NCBI RefSeq assembly: GCF_900172295.1
Contig: NZ_FWFL01000001.1
Location: 310,001 to 374,000, forward strand
Source of the DNA: Roseovarius litorisediminis
GTDB taxonomy: Bacteria > Pseudomonadota > Alphaproteobacteria > Rhodobacterales > Rhodobacteraceae
Direction of reading: 5' to 3'
Length of the DNA: 64,000 bases
A model generated the notes under the pieces. That model saw only the letters and a list, made by a program, of their open reading frames with translations, was not told the origin of the DNA and did not search any database. The position numbers were made by a program, and so were the translations under genes. Position 1 is the first letter of the stretch. The number at the start of each line of letters is the position of its first letter. Shown here piece by piece: positions 18,285 to 27,431 of the stretch.

Positions 18285-20633
18285 ATGTCTGACTGGGTTT
18301 GGCCAATGTATAACTTCGGTATGGGGCGACTGATACGCCCGGTAAGAACTTCTTTAGCGAAAGACAAGGTGCACCTGCTTTTTGTCGCTTTGGCGACGGT
18401 GCTTTGTCTTTCGATGACGGGTCATGCCGAAGCGCAGAATTATCGTTTCAGTACAGTTGCCATTGAGGGTAATCAACGTGTTGAGCCCGGTACAATCATC
18501 AATTACGCAGGCATTGCGCAGGGCGAGACCATATCTGCGGCCCAGTTGAATGACGCCTATCAGCGTATTTTGGGAAGTGGCCTGTTCGAGTCTGTGTCGA
18601 TCGAACCCCAGGGTAGCCGGCTTTTGATCAAGGTTACCGAATACCCCACGATCAACAAGATCGCCTTTGAAGGCAACAGAAAGCTTAAAGACGAGGACCT
18701 TGAAGGGTTTATTGAAAGCCGCGTTCGTCAGGTTTTCAGCCCGACAAAAGCAGAGCGCGATGCGGGCGTACTGGCTGAAGCCTATTCACAGAACGGAAGG
18801 GTGTCAGCGCGCGTTACACCCAAGGTGATCAGGCGCAGCGATAACCGTGTCGATCTGGTGTTTGAAATCTTTGAAGGCAAGAAGATTGAAGTTCAGCGTA
18901 TCGGATTTGTCGGGAACCGCGCCTATTCTGACCGCCGTTTGCGCCGGGTTATCGGAAGCAAACAGGCGGGATTGCTGCGGGCATTGATTGAACGGGACAC
19001 TTTTGTCGAGGACCGCATTCAATTTGATCGTCAGGTCCTGAGCGATTTCTACCAGTCCCGGGGCTATGTTGATTTTCGGGTTACCGGAACCAATGCCGAA
19101 CTTGCCCGCGAACGTGATGCTTATTTTGTGACGTTCAACGTTCAGGAAGGCCAGCAGTTCCGTTTCGGTGAGATCACCACCGTCAGCGAAATTTCTGAAG
19201 CAGACGCAGATGAATACCACAAGGCTCTGAAGATTCGCCCAGGTGTTGTTTACTCGCCGACACTGGTTGAAAATTCGATCTCGCGGATGGAACGTCTCGC
19301 GATCAAAAACGGCGTTGATTTTCTACGTGTCGAGCCAAGGATTACCCGCAATGACCGGGAACTGACCCTTGATGTTGAATTTGCGCTTGTACGCGGTCAG
19401 CGAATCTTCATTGAGCGGATCGATATCGAAGGCAATACGACGACGTTGGACCGGGTCATTCGCCGCCAGTTTGACGTGGTAGAAGGCGACCCATTCAATC
19501 CACGCCAGATAAGAGAAGCCGCCGAGCGTATCAGGGCGTTGCGCTATTTCAACACCGCAGACGTTGATGCCCGGGAAGGCTCGCGACCTGATCAGGTGGT
19601 TGTGGATGTGAATGTCGAAGAAACCACCACCGGGTCGGTGTCAATCGGGGCCAGTTTTTCATCCAGTAACGGCCTTGGTATTCAGCTTGGTTTTAGTGAA
19701 CGAAATTTTCTGGGCCGGGGTCAAAGCCTGACTGCTTCGGTCTTGGCCGGGGCAGACCGGGCAAATTACAACATCGACTTTGTGGAACCCGCATTTCTGG
19801 GTCGCAACGTGGCTTTTGGCCTGCGTTTTGCATTGCTGGAAACCGACAGCGATAACAACTTGTTCGATACAACGACCGCAATTTTCCGTCCAAGCCTTAC
19901 CTTTCCGGTAAGCGAAAACGGACGTTTGGGGTTTTTCTACAACGCCAGCTATCAGGATATGACCAACTATACCGGTTTGTCAGGAATAATAGCCGCCGAG
20001 ACGGCCCAGGGTGATTTGTGGACCAGCGGAGTTGGGTATGAGTATACCTTCGATACCCGCAGGACAGGTTTGAATCCGAACGCGGGGATATTGCTGGCAT
20101 TTGGTCAGGAATTTGCCGGGCTGGGTGGCGACAATGACTTTATCAAAACATCCGCCCGTCTGATTGGTCAGACCAAGGTTCTGAATGAAGAAGTGACATT
20201 GAGGGCATCGCTGGAGGGTGGCTTCCTTAATTTCCAAGGTGGCCAGAACAGCCGGACAATCGATCGCTTTACAGAGCAGGTTATTCGCGGGTTCGAGCCA
20301 AATGGGATTGGGCCAACCGAGGGTACCGAACATCTTGGCGGCAATTATTTTGCGGCGCTCAAACTTGAGGCAGAATTTCCTCTGGGCCTGCCAGATGAAT
20401 ATGGCATCACGGGCGGCGCCTTTTACGACGTGGGTTCAATCTGGGGCGTCAATACCAGAAATGCCACCGGGGTTATTAGTTCGAAAAATTTCAAAGACCG
20501 TCATGTCATTGGCCTGTCGGTATTCTGGCAGTCACCTTTTGGACCGCTTCGGATGAATTTTTCCACGGCCCTCAAAAGTGAGCCAGGAGATCTGGAACAA
20601 AACTTCGACCTGACGGTGAAGACGGAATTCTGA
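18285..20633 (+). CDS. bamA: Outer membrane protein assembly factor BamA
   Basis: An Omp85 protein of up to 782 residues that inserts beta-barrels into the outer membrane. A signal peptide (VHLLFVALATVLCLSMTGHAEA) precedes five POTRA domains (about 50-450; for example FSTVAIEGNQRVEPGTI, INKIAFEGNRKLKDEDL, IEVQRIGFVGNRAYSDRRL, IFIERIDIEGNTTTLDRVI) and a 16-strand barrel ending in aromatic F. The barrel contains RGFEPNGIGP, the VRGF-like lid motif. The start is uncertain: ATG 18285, 18306 or 18321. The later ones fit better if transcription begins within the palindrome at 18264. Confidence 0.95.
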   Translation: MSDWVWPMYNFGMGRLIRPVRTSLAKDKVHLLFVALATVLCLSMTGHAEAQNYRFSTVAIEGNQRVEPGTIINYAGIAQGETISAAQLNDAYQRILGSGLFESVSIEPQGSRLLIKVTEYPTINKIAFEGNRKLKDEDLEGFIESRVRQVFSPTKAERDAGVLAEAYSQNGRVSARVTPKVIRRSDNRVDLVFEIFEGKKIEVQRIGFVGNRAYSDRRLRRVIGSKQAGLLRALIERDTFVEDRIQFDRQVLSDFYQSRGYVDFRVTGTNAELARERDAYFVTFNVQEGQQFRFGEITTVSEISEADADEYHKALKIRPGVVYSPTLVENSISRMERLAIKNGVDFLRVEPRITRNDRELTLDVEFALVRGQRIFIERIDIEGNTTTLDRVIRRQFDVVEGDPFNPRQIREAAERIRALRYFNTADVDAREGSRPDQVVVDVNVEETTTGSVSIGASFSSSNGLGIQLGFSERNFLGRGQSLTASVLAGADRANYNIDFVEPAFLGRNVAFGLRFALLETDSDNNLFDTTTAIFRPSLTFPVSENGRLGFFYNASYQDMTNYTGLSGIIAAETAQGDLWTSGVGYEYTFDTRRTGLNPNAGILLAFGQEFAGLGGDNDFIKTSARLIGQTKVLNEEVTLRASLEGGFLNFQGGQNSRTIDRFTEQVIRGFEPNGIGPTEGTEHLGGNYFAALKLEAEFPLGLPDEYGITGGAFYDVGSIWGVNTRNATGVISSKNFKDRHVIGLSVFWQSPFGPLRMNFSTALKSEPGDLEQNFDLTVKTEF

Positions 20634-20635
20634 AC

Positions 20636-21223
20636 ATGCTTAAGCTAATGCGCATTGTCGGGCTGGTTGGTATTCTGACCTGCCTGACCTTGGGCCCGGC
20701 GCAAGCACAGGAAATTGGTGTTGTGCGCAGTGAGATATTGATTCTCGATTCAGAACGCCTATTGACAGAGACACTTCTGGGCCAGCGCCTGACTGCCGAT
20801 CTTCAAGCCGAACGTGACAAGCTGATCGCAAGAAACCGGAAAATTGAAACCGAGTTAGAAGCAGAAGAGCAGGCGCTCACAGATTTGCGGTCGCAAAAAT
20901 CGCCCGAAGAGTTCCGTGCCCTGGCAGATTCATTTGACACCAAAGTTCAGGAAATCAGGCGCGACAGCGAGAGGGCCGCACGAGACCTTGAGCGGAATCG
21001 CGAACTGGCACCGGTGCAGTTTATGCGGATGGCCGAACCGGTACTGGTGCAGGTCATGCAGGAAGCAGGTGGATCGGTCATACTGGAAAGGCGGGGGGTT
21101 TTGCTCAGTTCGGATGCCATCAATATTACCGATCTTGCCATTGTTCGTATCAACAAGGAAATAGGGGATGGTCTGCCCCGGAATCCTACGGAAGATACAG
21201 ACCCGTCCCAAACATCGGAATAG
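20636..21223 (+). CDS. OmpH/Skp family periplasmic chaperone
   Basis: A 195-residue secreted protein: a signal peptide (cleaved after AQAQ, about residue 23), then the OmpH pattern ILILDSERLLTETLLGQRLTADLQ leading into a long charged coiled coil (about 60-130) and a return strand GGSVILERRGVLLSSDAINITDLAI. Skp holds unfolded outer-membrane proteins for BamA, and here the gene follows bamA after 2 bp. The C-terminal tail is acidic and low-complexity. Confidence 0.88.
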   Translation: MLKLMRIVGLVGILTCLTLGPAQAQEIGVVRSEILILDSERLLTETLLGQRLTADLQAERDKLIARNRKIETELEAEEQALTDLRSQKSPEEFRALADSFDTKVQEIRRDSERAARDLERNRELAPVQFMRMAEPVLVQVMQEAGGSVILERRGVLLSSDAINITDLAIVRINKEIGDGLPRNPTEDTDPSQTSE

Positions 21224-21292
21224 CCGTTGCTTGCCCATTCCGGGCCCAGTTGCTAGGGAAATGGAACAACGGGATTAGTAAAGGAAAACCCA

Positions 21293-21757
21293 ATGACCGA
21301 GCCGCGAAAAACTGCAGATATCCATCTGATCCAGCGGCTTATCCCGCATCGCTATCCATTCCTTCTGATTGATCGCGTGGTCGACATCGAGGGCTATCAA
21401 TCTGCACGGGGCATCAAGAATGTCACCATGAACGAGCCGCACTTTCAGGGACACTTTCCAGGCAAGCCGATTATGCCGGGTGTGACTATTGTCGAGGCGA
21501 TGGCCCAGACAGCCGCTGTCATGGTAGGAACCGCCCTGGGTATGGAAGATCGCAACATGCTGGTCTATTTCATGGCGATCGACAAATGCAAGTTCCGTCG
21601 CATGGTTGTTCCCGGAGATGTTCTGGAAATGAATCTAATCACGGTGCGGGGCAAGCCCGGTGGTAAGGTCTGGAAATTCAGCGGTTTGGCCGAGGTTGGA
21701 GGCGAAATGGCCGCTGAAGCGGAATTTACTGCGATGATGGATCTTCCCGGGGAATGA
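21293..21757 (+). CDS. fabZ: 3-hydroxyacyl-ACP dehydratase FabZ
   Basis: A 154-residue hot-dog-fold enzyme that dehydrates 3-hydroxyacyl-ACP in fatty-acid synthesis. [14 protein letters not shown] and [15 protein letters not shown] contain the catalytic His, and [14 protein letters not shown] has the catalytic Glu. It draws on the same hydroxyacyl pool as LpxA, which overlaps it (ATGA). Confidence 0.97.
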   Translation: MTEPRKTADIHLIQRLIPHRYPFLLIDRVVDIEGYQSARGIKNVTMNEPHFQGHFPGKPIMPGVTIVEAMAQTAAVMVGTALGMEDRNMLVYFMAIDKCKFRRMVVPGDVLEMNLITVRGKPGGKVWKFSGLAEVGGEMAAEAEFTAMMDLPGE

Positions 21758-22566
21758 CATCAATGGCCGGTTCTTCACAAACACAAATCCATCCCAGTGC
21801 AATTGTCGAGGATGGCGCCCAGCTTGGCCAGGGGTGCCAGATTGGACCGTTTTGCCACATAGGCGCCGATGTCAGGCTGGGCGACCGTGTTCAGCTCAAG
21901 TCGCATGTGGTGGTGACAGGCGTCACTGAGATTGGGGAGGACACTGTTGTTTTCCCATTTTCCTGCATCGGTGAGGTTCCTCAGGATCTTAAATTCAAAG
22001 GGGAAAAGACCCGTTTGGTGATCGGGGCCCGTAATCGCATCCGTGAACATGTAACGATGAATACAGGAACCCATGGCGGCGGCGGTTTGACCCAGGTAGG
22101 GAACGACGGGCTGTTTATGGCGGGCTGTCACGTGGCGCATGATGTGCGGATCGGAAACAATGTAATCGTGGTCAACAACGCAGCCCTTGCAGGGCACTGC
22201 GTGCTTGAGGATGACGTTATCATCGGCGGGCTTTCCGGGGTGCACCAGTGGGTGCGCATCGGTCAGGGCGCGATTATCGGCGCCGTGACGATGGTGACCA
22301 ACGATGTTATTCCCTTTGGGCTGGTCCAGGCCCCCCGAGGAGAGCTGGATGGGCTGAACCTTGTGGGCCTCAAACGGCGGGGCGTCGCGCGGGCGGACAT
22401 TACTGCCTTGCGGGCCGCATTTCAGATGCTGGCACAGGGTGAAGGGGCGTTTCAGGACCGTGCGCGCCGCTTGGGCGAAGAAACCGAAAGTGTTTATGTT
22501 CAGCAAATCGTCGATTTCGTAACTGGCCAGAGCGATCGTTCCTTTCTTACACCTGGACAGGGTTGA
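21754..22566 (+). CDS. lpxA: Acyl-ACP--UDP-N-acetylglucosamine O-acyltransferase LpxA
   Basis: A 270-residue trimeric left-handed beta-helix enzyme making the first lipid A intermediate. The repeated hexapeptides ([55 protein letters not shown]) occupy residues 10-190, with the helical C-terminal domain after that. An internal ATG at 21763 is an alternative start. It precedes lpxI by 4 bp. Confidence 0.97.
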   Translation: MTSMAGSSQTQIHPSAIVEDGAQLGQGCQIGPFCHIGADVRLGDRVQLKSHVVVTGVTEIGEDTVVFPFSCIGEVPQDLKFKGEKTRLVIGARNRIREHVTMNTGTHGGGGLTQVGNDGLFMAGCHVAHDVRIGNNVIVVNNAALAGHCVLEDDVIIGGLSGVHQWVRIGQGAIIGAVTMVTNDVIPFGLVQAPRGELDGLNLVGLKRRGVARADITALRAAFQMLAQGEGAFQDRARRLGEETESVYVQQIVDFVTGQSDRSFLTPGQG

Positions 22567-22570
22567 CCCG

Positions 22571-23377
22571 ATGGCGGCACGGCTTGCCCTATTGGCGTGC
22601 AGCGGTGCATTACCGGTTCAGATCGCTCAGGCCTATCCTGATGCGATAAGAATTGGTTTTTCCGGTGTTACCAATAACTTGAACGGCGGTGTTCAGGTTC
22701 ATCGGTTCGAAGAACTCGGCGGGCTGTTTTCGGCCCTGAAATCGCAGGCGGTGGACCGCGTGGTTTTCGCAGGAGCATTGTCACGCCCATCGCTGGACCC
22801 AAGCAGTTTTGACCCGGTTATGCAAAAGTTGGCGCCACGATTGATGGCATCCATGCAAATGGGGGATGATGCCCTGCTGCGCGATGTGATCGCGATATTC
22901 GAAGAGCAAGGGTTTGCTGTGGTAGGCGCGCATGAACTGCTGCCTGACCTGACCGCCTCTGAGGGGATGCAGGTAGGATCTGCACCGTCGAATGCGGACC
23001 TGGACGATGTTGCAAGGGCTTGGGATATTCTGATGGCATTGTCGCCTTTGGATGTTGGGCAGGGCTGTGTCGTGGCGGGCGGGCAGTGTCTGGGTATCGA
23101 GACAGTGCAGGGAACTGACGCTTTGTTGCAGTTTGTTGCTGCTACACCCGAAAAATTCCGCCGAAATTGCAAGGGTGTTTACGTCAAAGCGGCCAAGCGC
23201 GGGCAGGATTTGCGGGTAGATATGCCGGCAATCGGGCCCCATACAATTACCGCAGCGGCCCGGGCCGGGCTGGCGGGGCTAGTTATCGAAGCGGACAAGG
23301 TCATGGTTCTGGATCGCGACAAGACCCTTCAGGCCGTTGAAGAGGCCGGGCTGTTCCTGGCGGCAAAGGTGCTTTGA
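22571..23377 (+). CDS. lpxI: UDP-2,3-diacylglucosamine pyrophosphatase LpxI
   Basis: A 268-residue protein of the LpxI (DUF1009) family that hydrolyses UDP-2,3-diacylglucosamine to lipid X, the alphaproteobacterial replacement for LpxH. Landmarks are the N-terminal LALLACSGALPVQIA, central DDALLRDVIAIFEEQGFAVVGAHELLPDL, GQCLGIETVQGTDALL, and the C-terminal PAIGPHTITAAARAGLAGLVIEADK. Its place between lpxA and lpxB is the standard one. The stop TGA overlaps the lpxB start region. Confidence 0.94.
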   Translation: MAARLALLACSGALPVQIAQAYPDAIRIGFSGVTNNLNGGVQVHRFEELGGLFSALKSQAVDRVVFAGALSRPSLDPSSFDPVMQKLAPRLMASMQMGDDALLRDVIAIFEEQGFAVVGAHELLPDLTASEGMQVGSAPSNADLDDVARAWDILMALSPLDVGQGCVVAGGQCLGIETVQGTDALLQFVAATPEKFRRNCKGVYVKAAKRGQDLRVDMPAIGPHTITAAARAGLAGLVIEADKVMVLDRDKTLQAVEEAGLFLAAKVL

Positions 23378-24546
23378 TGCGGGTGTTCCTGATCGCTGGC
23401 GAGGCGTCCGGTGACAGGCTTGGCGCTGCGTTGATGGCCGGATTGAAGTCTCTGGAAAGCGTTGAGTTTTGTGGTGTTGGTGGTCCGCTTATGCAAGCGG
23501 AGGGAATGAATAGCCTTTTCCCGATGGATGAGCTGAGTGTTATGGGGCTGGCCGAGGTATTGCCGAAATATCCACAGCTAAAGCGCAGGCTGAACCAGAC
23601 TGTGAATGCGGTATTGGCAAATAATCCCGATGTTCTGATAACCATCGACAGCCCCGATTTCTGTTTGCGGGTTGCACGTAAGGTTCGCGAGAAAACCAAC
23701 ATAAGAACAGTGCATTACGTTGCCCCGTCGGTTTGGGCTTGGCGCGAAAAACGCGCTTTCAAGATGGCACAGATGATCGACCAGGTTTTAGCCCTGCTGC
23801 CGTTTGAACCGCCCTATATGGAAGCGGCCGGGATGGCCTGCGATTTTGTCGGACATCCGGTTGTGACCGAACCGGTGCCCGATTCCACCGAAATTCGGTC
23901 TTTCAAGGCACGACACGACCTGCTGGATCAGCCTTTGTTGATGGTATTACCAGGGTCCCGAAAGGGTGAAGTCGGGCGACTGACCCCTGTTTTCGGTGAA
24001 ACAGTCAAAGAAGTCTTAAAGGCACGCCCGGCCACCCGATTGATTGTGCCCACCACCCGGAATGTTGTCGGCATGGTGCGGGACATGACCAGAGACTGGT
24101 CTGGGCGCCCGGTTATACTTGATCCGACCGGTATGAGCACCGCTGCCTATGCGGTTGAAAAGGCCTGCGCTTTTCATGCGGCGGATTGGGCGCTTGCCGC
24201 GTCAGGCACGGTATCGTTGGAACTTGCCGCTGCAAACACGCCGATGGTGATCGCATACGACATGAACTGGATCAGCCGGAGACTGATTGCCCGGATGCTA
24301 AAGGTGGATACGCTGACTCTGGTCAATCTGGTAAGTGAAACCCGTGACGTGCCCGAGTTTCTGGGCGACAACTGCCGGCCTGACTTGATTGCGGCAGCAC
24401 TATTGAAATTGATGGAGATGCCGGGCGCACAGGCCGATGCGATGCGCGTGACCATGGAACGGCTTGGTCGCGGCGGCGAGGCACCTGGATTGCGGGCTGC
24501 CCGTGCCGTTTTGAAATATTTCAACCAGGCCGCTGATACGCATTAG
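23377..24546 (+). CDS. lpxB: Lipid A disaccharide synthase LpxB
   Basis: A 389-residue GT19 glycosyltransferase joining lipid X and UDP-diacylglucosamine. N-terminal VFLIAGEASGDRLGAALM, central THYVAPSVWAWREKRAFKM-type motif (here VHYVAPSVWAW), LLMVLPGSRKGEV, and SGTVSLELAAANTPMVIAY near the donor site are diagnostic. ATG 23377 is chosen. A TTG directly before it is also in frame. Its 3' end overlaps the convergent DUF2059 gene by 4 bp, so it is the end of the lipid A block. Confidence 0.96.
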   Translation: MRVFLIAGEASGDRLGAALMAGLKSLESVEFCGVGGPLMQAEGMNSLFPMDELSVMGLAEVLPKYPQLKRRLNQTVNAVLANNPDVLITIDSPDFCLRVARKVREKTNIRTVHYVAPSVWAWREKRAFKMAQMIDQVLALLPFEPPYMEAAGMACDFVGHPVVTEPVPDSTEIRSFKARHDLLDQPLLMVLPGSRKGEVGRLTPVFGETVKEVLKARPATRLIVPTTRNVVGMVRDMTRDWSGRPVILDPTGMSTAAYAVEKACAFHAADWALAASGTVSLELAAANTPMVIAYDMNWISRRLIARMLKVDTLTLVNLVSETRDVPEFLGDNCRPDLIAAALLKLMEMPGAQADAMRVTMERLGRGGEAPGLRAARAVLKYFNQAADTH

Positions 24547-25022
24547 CTCCCCGAGATGATTTCCTGAAGCCTGGGCAACATCTGGGGAGTGATGTTGCGC
24601 AGCATCTCTGCGATCATCGGCTGCTGGCGCTGCGACAGGGTTGGCATCTTCTGCATCACGGCGCGACCGTCTTCGGAATTATAGAAATCCCGCAGGGCGG
24701 AAAGCTCTTCCAGGGTCATCAACTCTGCCATCAGATCGACCTGTTGCAGCATGACATTTGTCAGCGGTTCGGTCAGGGTGTCGTTGTAAAGCGTTTCAAT
24801 CTGCGTGATCTGTTCCGGCGACAGGTTTTTCCCGCTGTTCTTCATCTGTTGAATGACCGGAATCCACATCTGCTTGATGAAGGCCGCCATATCCATATCG
24901 GCCATTGTCGCATCGACATATTCCTGTGCAACAGCAAGGCGTTCAGCCTGATCGGAATCCTGGGCGGTGGCTGGAAGGGTAAGGCAGAGTGCAGTAAAAA
25001 CAGCGGCTAAAATGCGGGTCAC
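24543..25022 (-). CDS. Secreted DUF2059 protein
   Basis: A 159-residue protein with a signal peptide (MTRILAAVFTALCLTLPATAQ) and an all-helical DUF2059 body: LAVAQEYVDATMADMDMAAFIKQMW, a central PEQITQIETLYNDTL helix, LMAELMTLEELSALRDFYNSEDGRAVMQKMP, and a final ISGS. The family is periplasmic and of unknown function. The 3' end overlaps lpxB. I see no operon partner. Confidence 0.85.
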   Translation of the reverse strand: MTRILAAVFTALCLTLPATAQDSDQAERLAVAQEYVDATMADMDMAAFIKQMWIPVIQQMKNSGKNLSPEQITQIETLYNDTLTEPLTNVMLQQVDLMAELMTLEELSALRDFYNSEDGRAVMQKMPTLSQRQQPMIAEMLRNITPQMLPRLQEIISGS

Positions 25023-25143
25023 GGAATAACTCCTTGGATGAAATACCGGCTTACCCGAACATTCTGTGGCGATGGTGTCAATGGTGGAATCAGTTCAGAT
25101 GACTTGCGTCGGGCGGGCAGGGTTGTTATCTGGCCTGAATAAT

Positions 25144-25162
25144 TCCGATCAATTTGATCGGA
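25144..25162. promoter_or_regulatory. Perfect palindrome TCCGATCAATTTGATCGGA
   Basis: A 19-bp perfect dyad with 9-bp arms and a central T, ending 16 bp ahead of the GTG start of the ABC ATPase gene and just before its GAGG ribosome site. It could be an operator or, as RNA, a hairpin next to the ribosome-binding site. I do not recognise the regulator. Confidence 0.55.
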
Positions 25163-25178
25163 TAACCATGAGGCCGAA

Positions 25179-26267
25179 GTGCAGCTCGAGACTCCAAGAC
25201 TTGAGATCAGGAACCTGACCCGCCGCTATGACGGGCGCGTTGTTGTTGACGATGTGTCGTTGCGGGTGGGGCCGGGGCAGGTGACCTGCTTGCTGGGGCC
25301 ATCGGGCTGCGGCAAATCCACGACATTGCGGATGATCGCGGGCGTCGAGATGCAGGACAGCGGCGAGATCTGGGTGGATGGCAGCCTGATTTGTGACACT
25401 GTTTTCCGGGTTCCTCCCGAACGGCGCCATATTGGTTTGATGTTTCAGGATTTTGCGTTGTTTCCGCATCTGACTGTCGGCGCGAATGTGGCGTTCGGCC
25501 TGTCAGGCGATAAGACGGAAATGGACAAGCGGGTCCTGGAGTTATTGAAGCGCGTCGGCATGGGACGCTTTGTTGACAGCTATCCACACGAGCTGTCGGG
25601 GGGCGAGCAGCAGCGGGTTGCGCTGGCGCGTGCACTGGCGCCCCGGCCACGGATAATGCTGATGGATGAACCGTTTTCGGGGCTGGATAACCGCTTGCGC
25701 GATGGTATTCGCGATGAAACGCTTGATATCCTGCGAGAACAGGATACGGCGGTATTGCTGGTAACCCACGAACCGGAAGAAGCAATGCGCATGGCGGATG
25801 AAATTGCGTTGATGCGGGATGGGCGGATTATACAGCAAGGTGCTCCCTACAACATTTATAACGCCCCGGTTGACCGAGATTCGGTTGCATTCTTCAGCGA
25901 CATCAATGTGATCCGCGGCAGGGTAGAAGGATCTTTGGTGCAGACGGCTTTTGGCCAGTTTCTGGCACCGGGCGCGCATGAGGGCAACGAAGTAGATATT
26001 GTCATCCGGCCGCAGCACATGAAGATAGATTTTGACCGTCAGGGCCGGGGCCCCGACCCAACCATCGAATACGGAACTGCCGCAAGGGGTGTGGTGAGGC
26101 GCGCAAGATTCATGGGCAGTGAAAGCCTGATCGAGTTCAAGATGGACCACGATGGGTCAACCCTGCGCGCAACTGTGCCAAACGTTTTTCTGCCCAGCCC
26201 CGGGAAACCTTTGTGGTTGATGATCCGCAGGGACCGGTGTTTTGTCTTTCCGGTTAAGAAAGACTGA
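25179..26267 (+). CDS. ABC transporter ATP-binding protein, FbpC/PotA type (no permease adjacent)
   Basis: A 362-residue ATPase of the iron/polyamine importer type. Walker A is GPSGCGKST (about residue 40), the Q-loop is FQDFALFPH, the signature LSGGEQQRVALARAL, Walker B IMLMDEPFSGLD, and the H-loop LLVTHEPEEA. The last 110 residues form a TOBE-like regulatory domain (VDIVIRPQHM; ARFMGSESLIEFKM). The start is GTG 25179, 5 nt after GAGG. No substrate-binding protein or permease is nearby, so its partners must be encoded elsewhere or it serves several permeases. It is followed by a 366-bp gap. Confidence 0.85.
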   Translation: MQLETPRLEIRNLTRRYDGRVVVDDVSLRVGPGQVTCLLGPSGCGKSTTLRMIAGVEMQDSGEIWVDGSLICDTVFRVPPERRHIGLMFQDFALFPHLTVGANVAFGLSGDKTEMDKRVLELLKRVGMGRFVDSYPHELSGGEQQRVALARALAPRPRIMLMDEPFSGLDNRLRDGIRDETLDILREQDTAVLLVTHEPEEAMRMADEIALMRDGRIIQQGAPYNIYNAPVDRDSVAFFSDINVIRGRVEGSLVQTAFGQFLAPGAHEGNEVDIVIRPQHMKIDFDRQGRGPDPTIEYGTAARGVVRRARFMGSESLIEFKMDHDGSTLRATVPNVFLPSPGKPLWLMIRRDRCFVFPVKKD

Positions 26268-26633
26268 AGAAGTCAGGCAAAAATCTACGTTCTTGCAAAA
26301 AAACACGCCCTTGTTTCTGGCGCGCCCGAATCCGATCAAGCGTTACGCCCGGCCAGACGAACTGGCGCTGGAAAACCGATTATGGGCTGCGCATCAGCGG
26401 CATCGAAGCAATTCACGCGTTGATTGCGATGGCATCGCCATCGCTCACAGTCATTGCAGGGGGCTTCGCGCCGGTTTAAACGGTATTAAAAATCGGTCCA
26501 TCAGAAGATTTTTGTTAATTTAAACCGGGTGATGGCGCTTTGGTTCTTTCAACCTGCGCGTTGACGGATTAGATACGGTTGACGAAATTGCCGGGGCCGA
26601 CCAAAACTGGCCCCGACATAGGGAGAAGATGAC
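26268..26633. other. Intergenic stretch with several dyads before tatA
   Basis: No convincing gene is visible, although short frames are open. It contains GCGATGGC (26426-26433) with GCCATCGC (26437-26444), an 8-bp hairpin with a 3-nt loop; an outer pair CCGGTTTAAA (26471-26480) and TTTAAACCGG (26519-26528); and an inner pair AAAAATC (26488-26494) and GATTTTT (26507-26513). A further CGGGGCC/GGCCCCG hairpin (26592-26598, 26609-26615) lies just ahead of the tatA ribosome site. It could hold a terminator for the ABC gene, a promoter for tat, or an RNA gene. Confidence 0.4.
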
Positions 26634-26858
26634 ATGTTGAATAATATTGGCCTGCCGGGCCTTCTGCTTATCGCAGTTGTGGTGCTGGTGCTTTTTGGAC
26701 GCGGCAAAATCTCATCGTTGATGGGCGAGGTCGGCAAAGGCATCACCTCGTTCAAAAAGGGCGTGGCTGAAGGTACCAAAGAATTGGAAGACGAAGCGAC
26801 CGACGCTGCGGATGCGGCCAAGGACGTGACGCCCGAAGACGAAAAAGACAAGGCCTGA
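26634..26858 (+). CDS. tatA: Twin-arginine translocase subunit TatA
   Basis: A 74-residue protein: an N-terminal transmembrane helix ([16 protein letters not shown]), the [23 protein letters not shown] hinge and amphipathic helix, and an acidic tail. TatA oligomers form the pore for folded proteins carrying RR signal peptides. A GGGAGAAG ribosome site precedes it and tatB follows 6 bp downstream. Confidence 0.95.
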   Translation: MLNNIGLPGLLLIAVVVLVLFGRGKISSLMGEVGKGITSFKKGVAEGTKELEDEATDAADAAKDVTPEDEKDKA

Positions 26859-26864
26859 ACCTAG

Positions 26865-27431
26865 ATGTTCGACCTTGGCTGGACCGAGCTGCTGCTGATC
26901 GGCATCGTGGCGTTGATCGTCGTGGGGCCAAAAGATTTGCCGGGTATGTTCAAGACCCTGGGCAAATTTATCGGCAAAGCCAAAGGCATGGCGCGTGAGT
27001 TCAGCCAGGCTATGAATGACGCTGCCGACAATTCGGGTGTCGGCGATATTCAGGATACGCTGAAAAAGGCGAGCAATCCGCTGAATTCTGCCTTGGACGA
27101 TGTCAAGAAAGCCACAGACAGCTTTACCAAGCAGACTATGGAAAGCGGCAAACCCAAGCTTAGCGAAGAACGTCAGGCACAGGCCGACAAGATCCGCGAA
27201 AAGGCCGCTGAACTGGCGACCGAGCGTAAAGTGGCCGAAGATGCAGCCAAAGCTGAAGCGGCCAAACCTGCTGCTGAAAAGCCCGCCACCAAAAAGCCTG
27301 CTGCGAAAAAAGCGCCTGCGCCCAAGCCTGCAGCCAAAAAGACAGCGACGAAAGCGCCGGCAAAGGCCGCACCTCAAAAAACCACGGCCAGGAAAACCGC
27401 TGCTAAAAAGAAGACTGAGGGCAAAGCATGA
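26865..27431 (+). CDS. tatB: Sec-independent protein translocase subunit TatB
   Basis: A 188-residue protein with the N-terminal signature [26 protein letters not shown] (transmembrane helix plus Glu8), the amphipathic helix to about residue 70, and a long C-terminal tail. From about residue 120 the tail is a low-complexity Lys/Ala/Pro sequence ([16 protein letters not shown] and similar), resembling a histone H1 tail. TatB joins TatC to recognise substrates. The stop overlaps tatC. Confidence 0.95.
   Translation: MFDLGWTELLLIGIVALIVVGPKDLPGMFKTLGKFIGKAKGMAREFSQAMNDAADNSGVGDIQDTLKKASNPLNSALDDVKKATDSFTKQTMESGKPKLSEERQAQADKIREKAAELATERKVAEDAAKAEAAKPAAEKPATKKPAAKKAPAPKPAAKKTATKAPAKAAPQKTTARKTAAKKKTEGKA

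Noticed and set aside
26242-26523. 93-residue open frame between the ABC gene and tatA
   Set aside because: It begins inside the ABC gene in another frame, is rich in Arg/His/Asn without a pattern and ends among the dyads.
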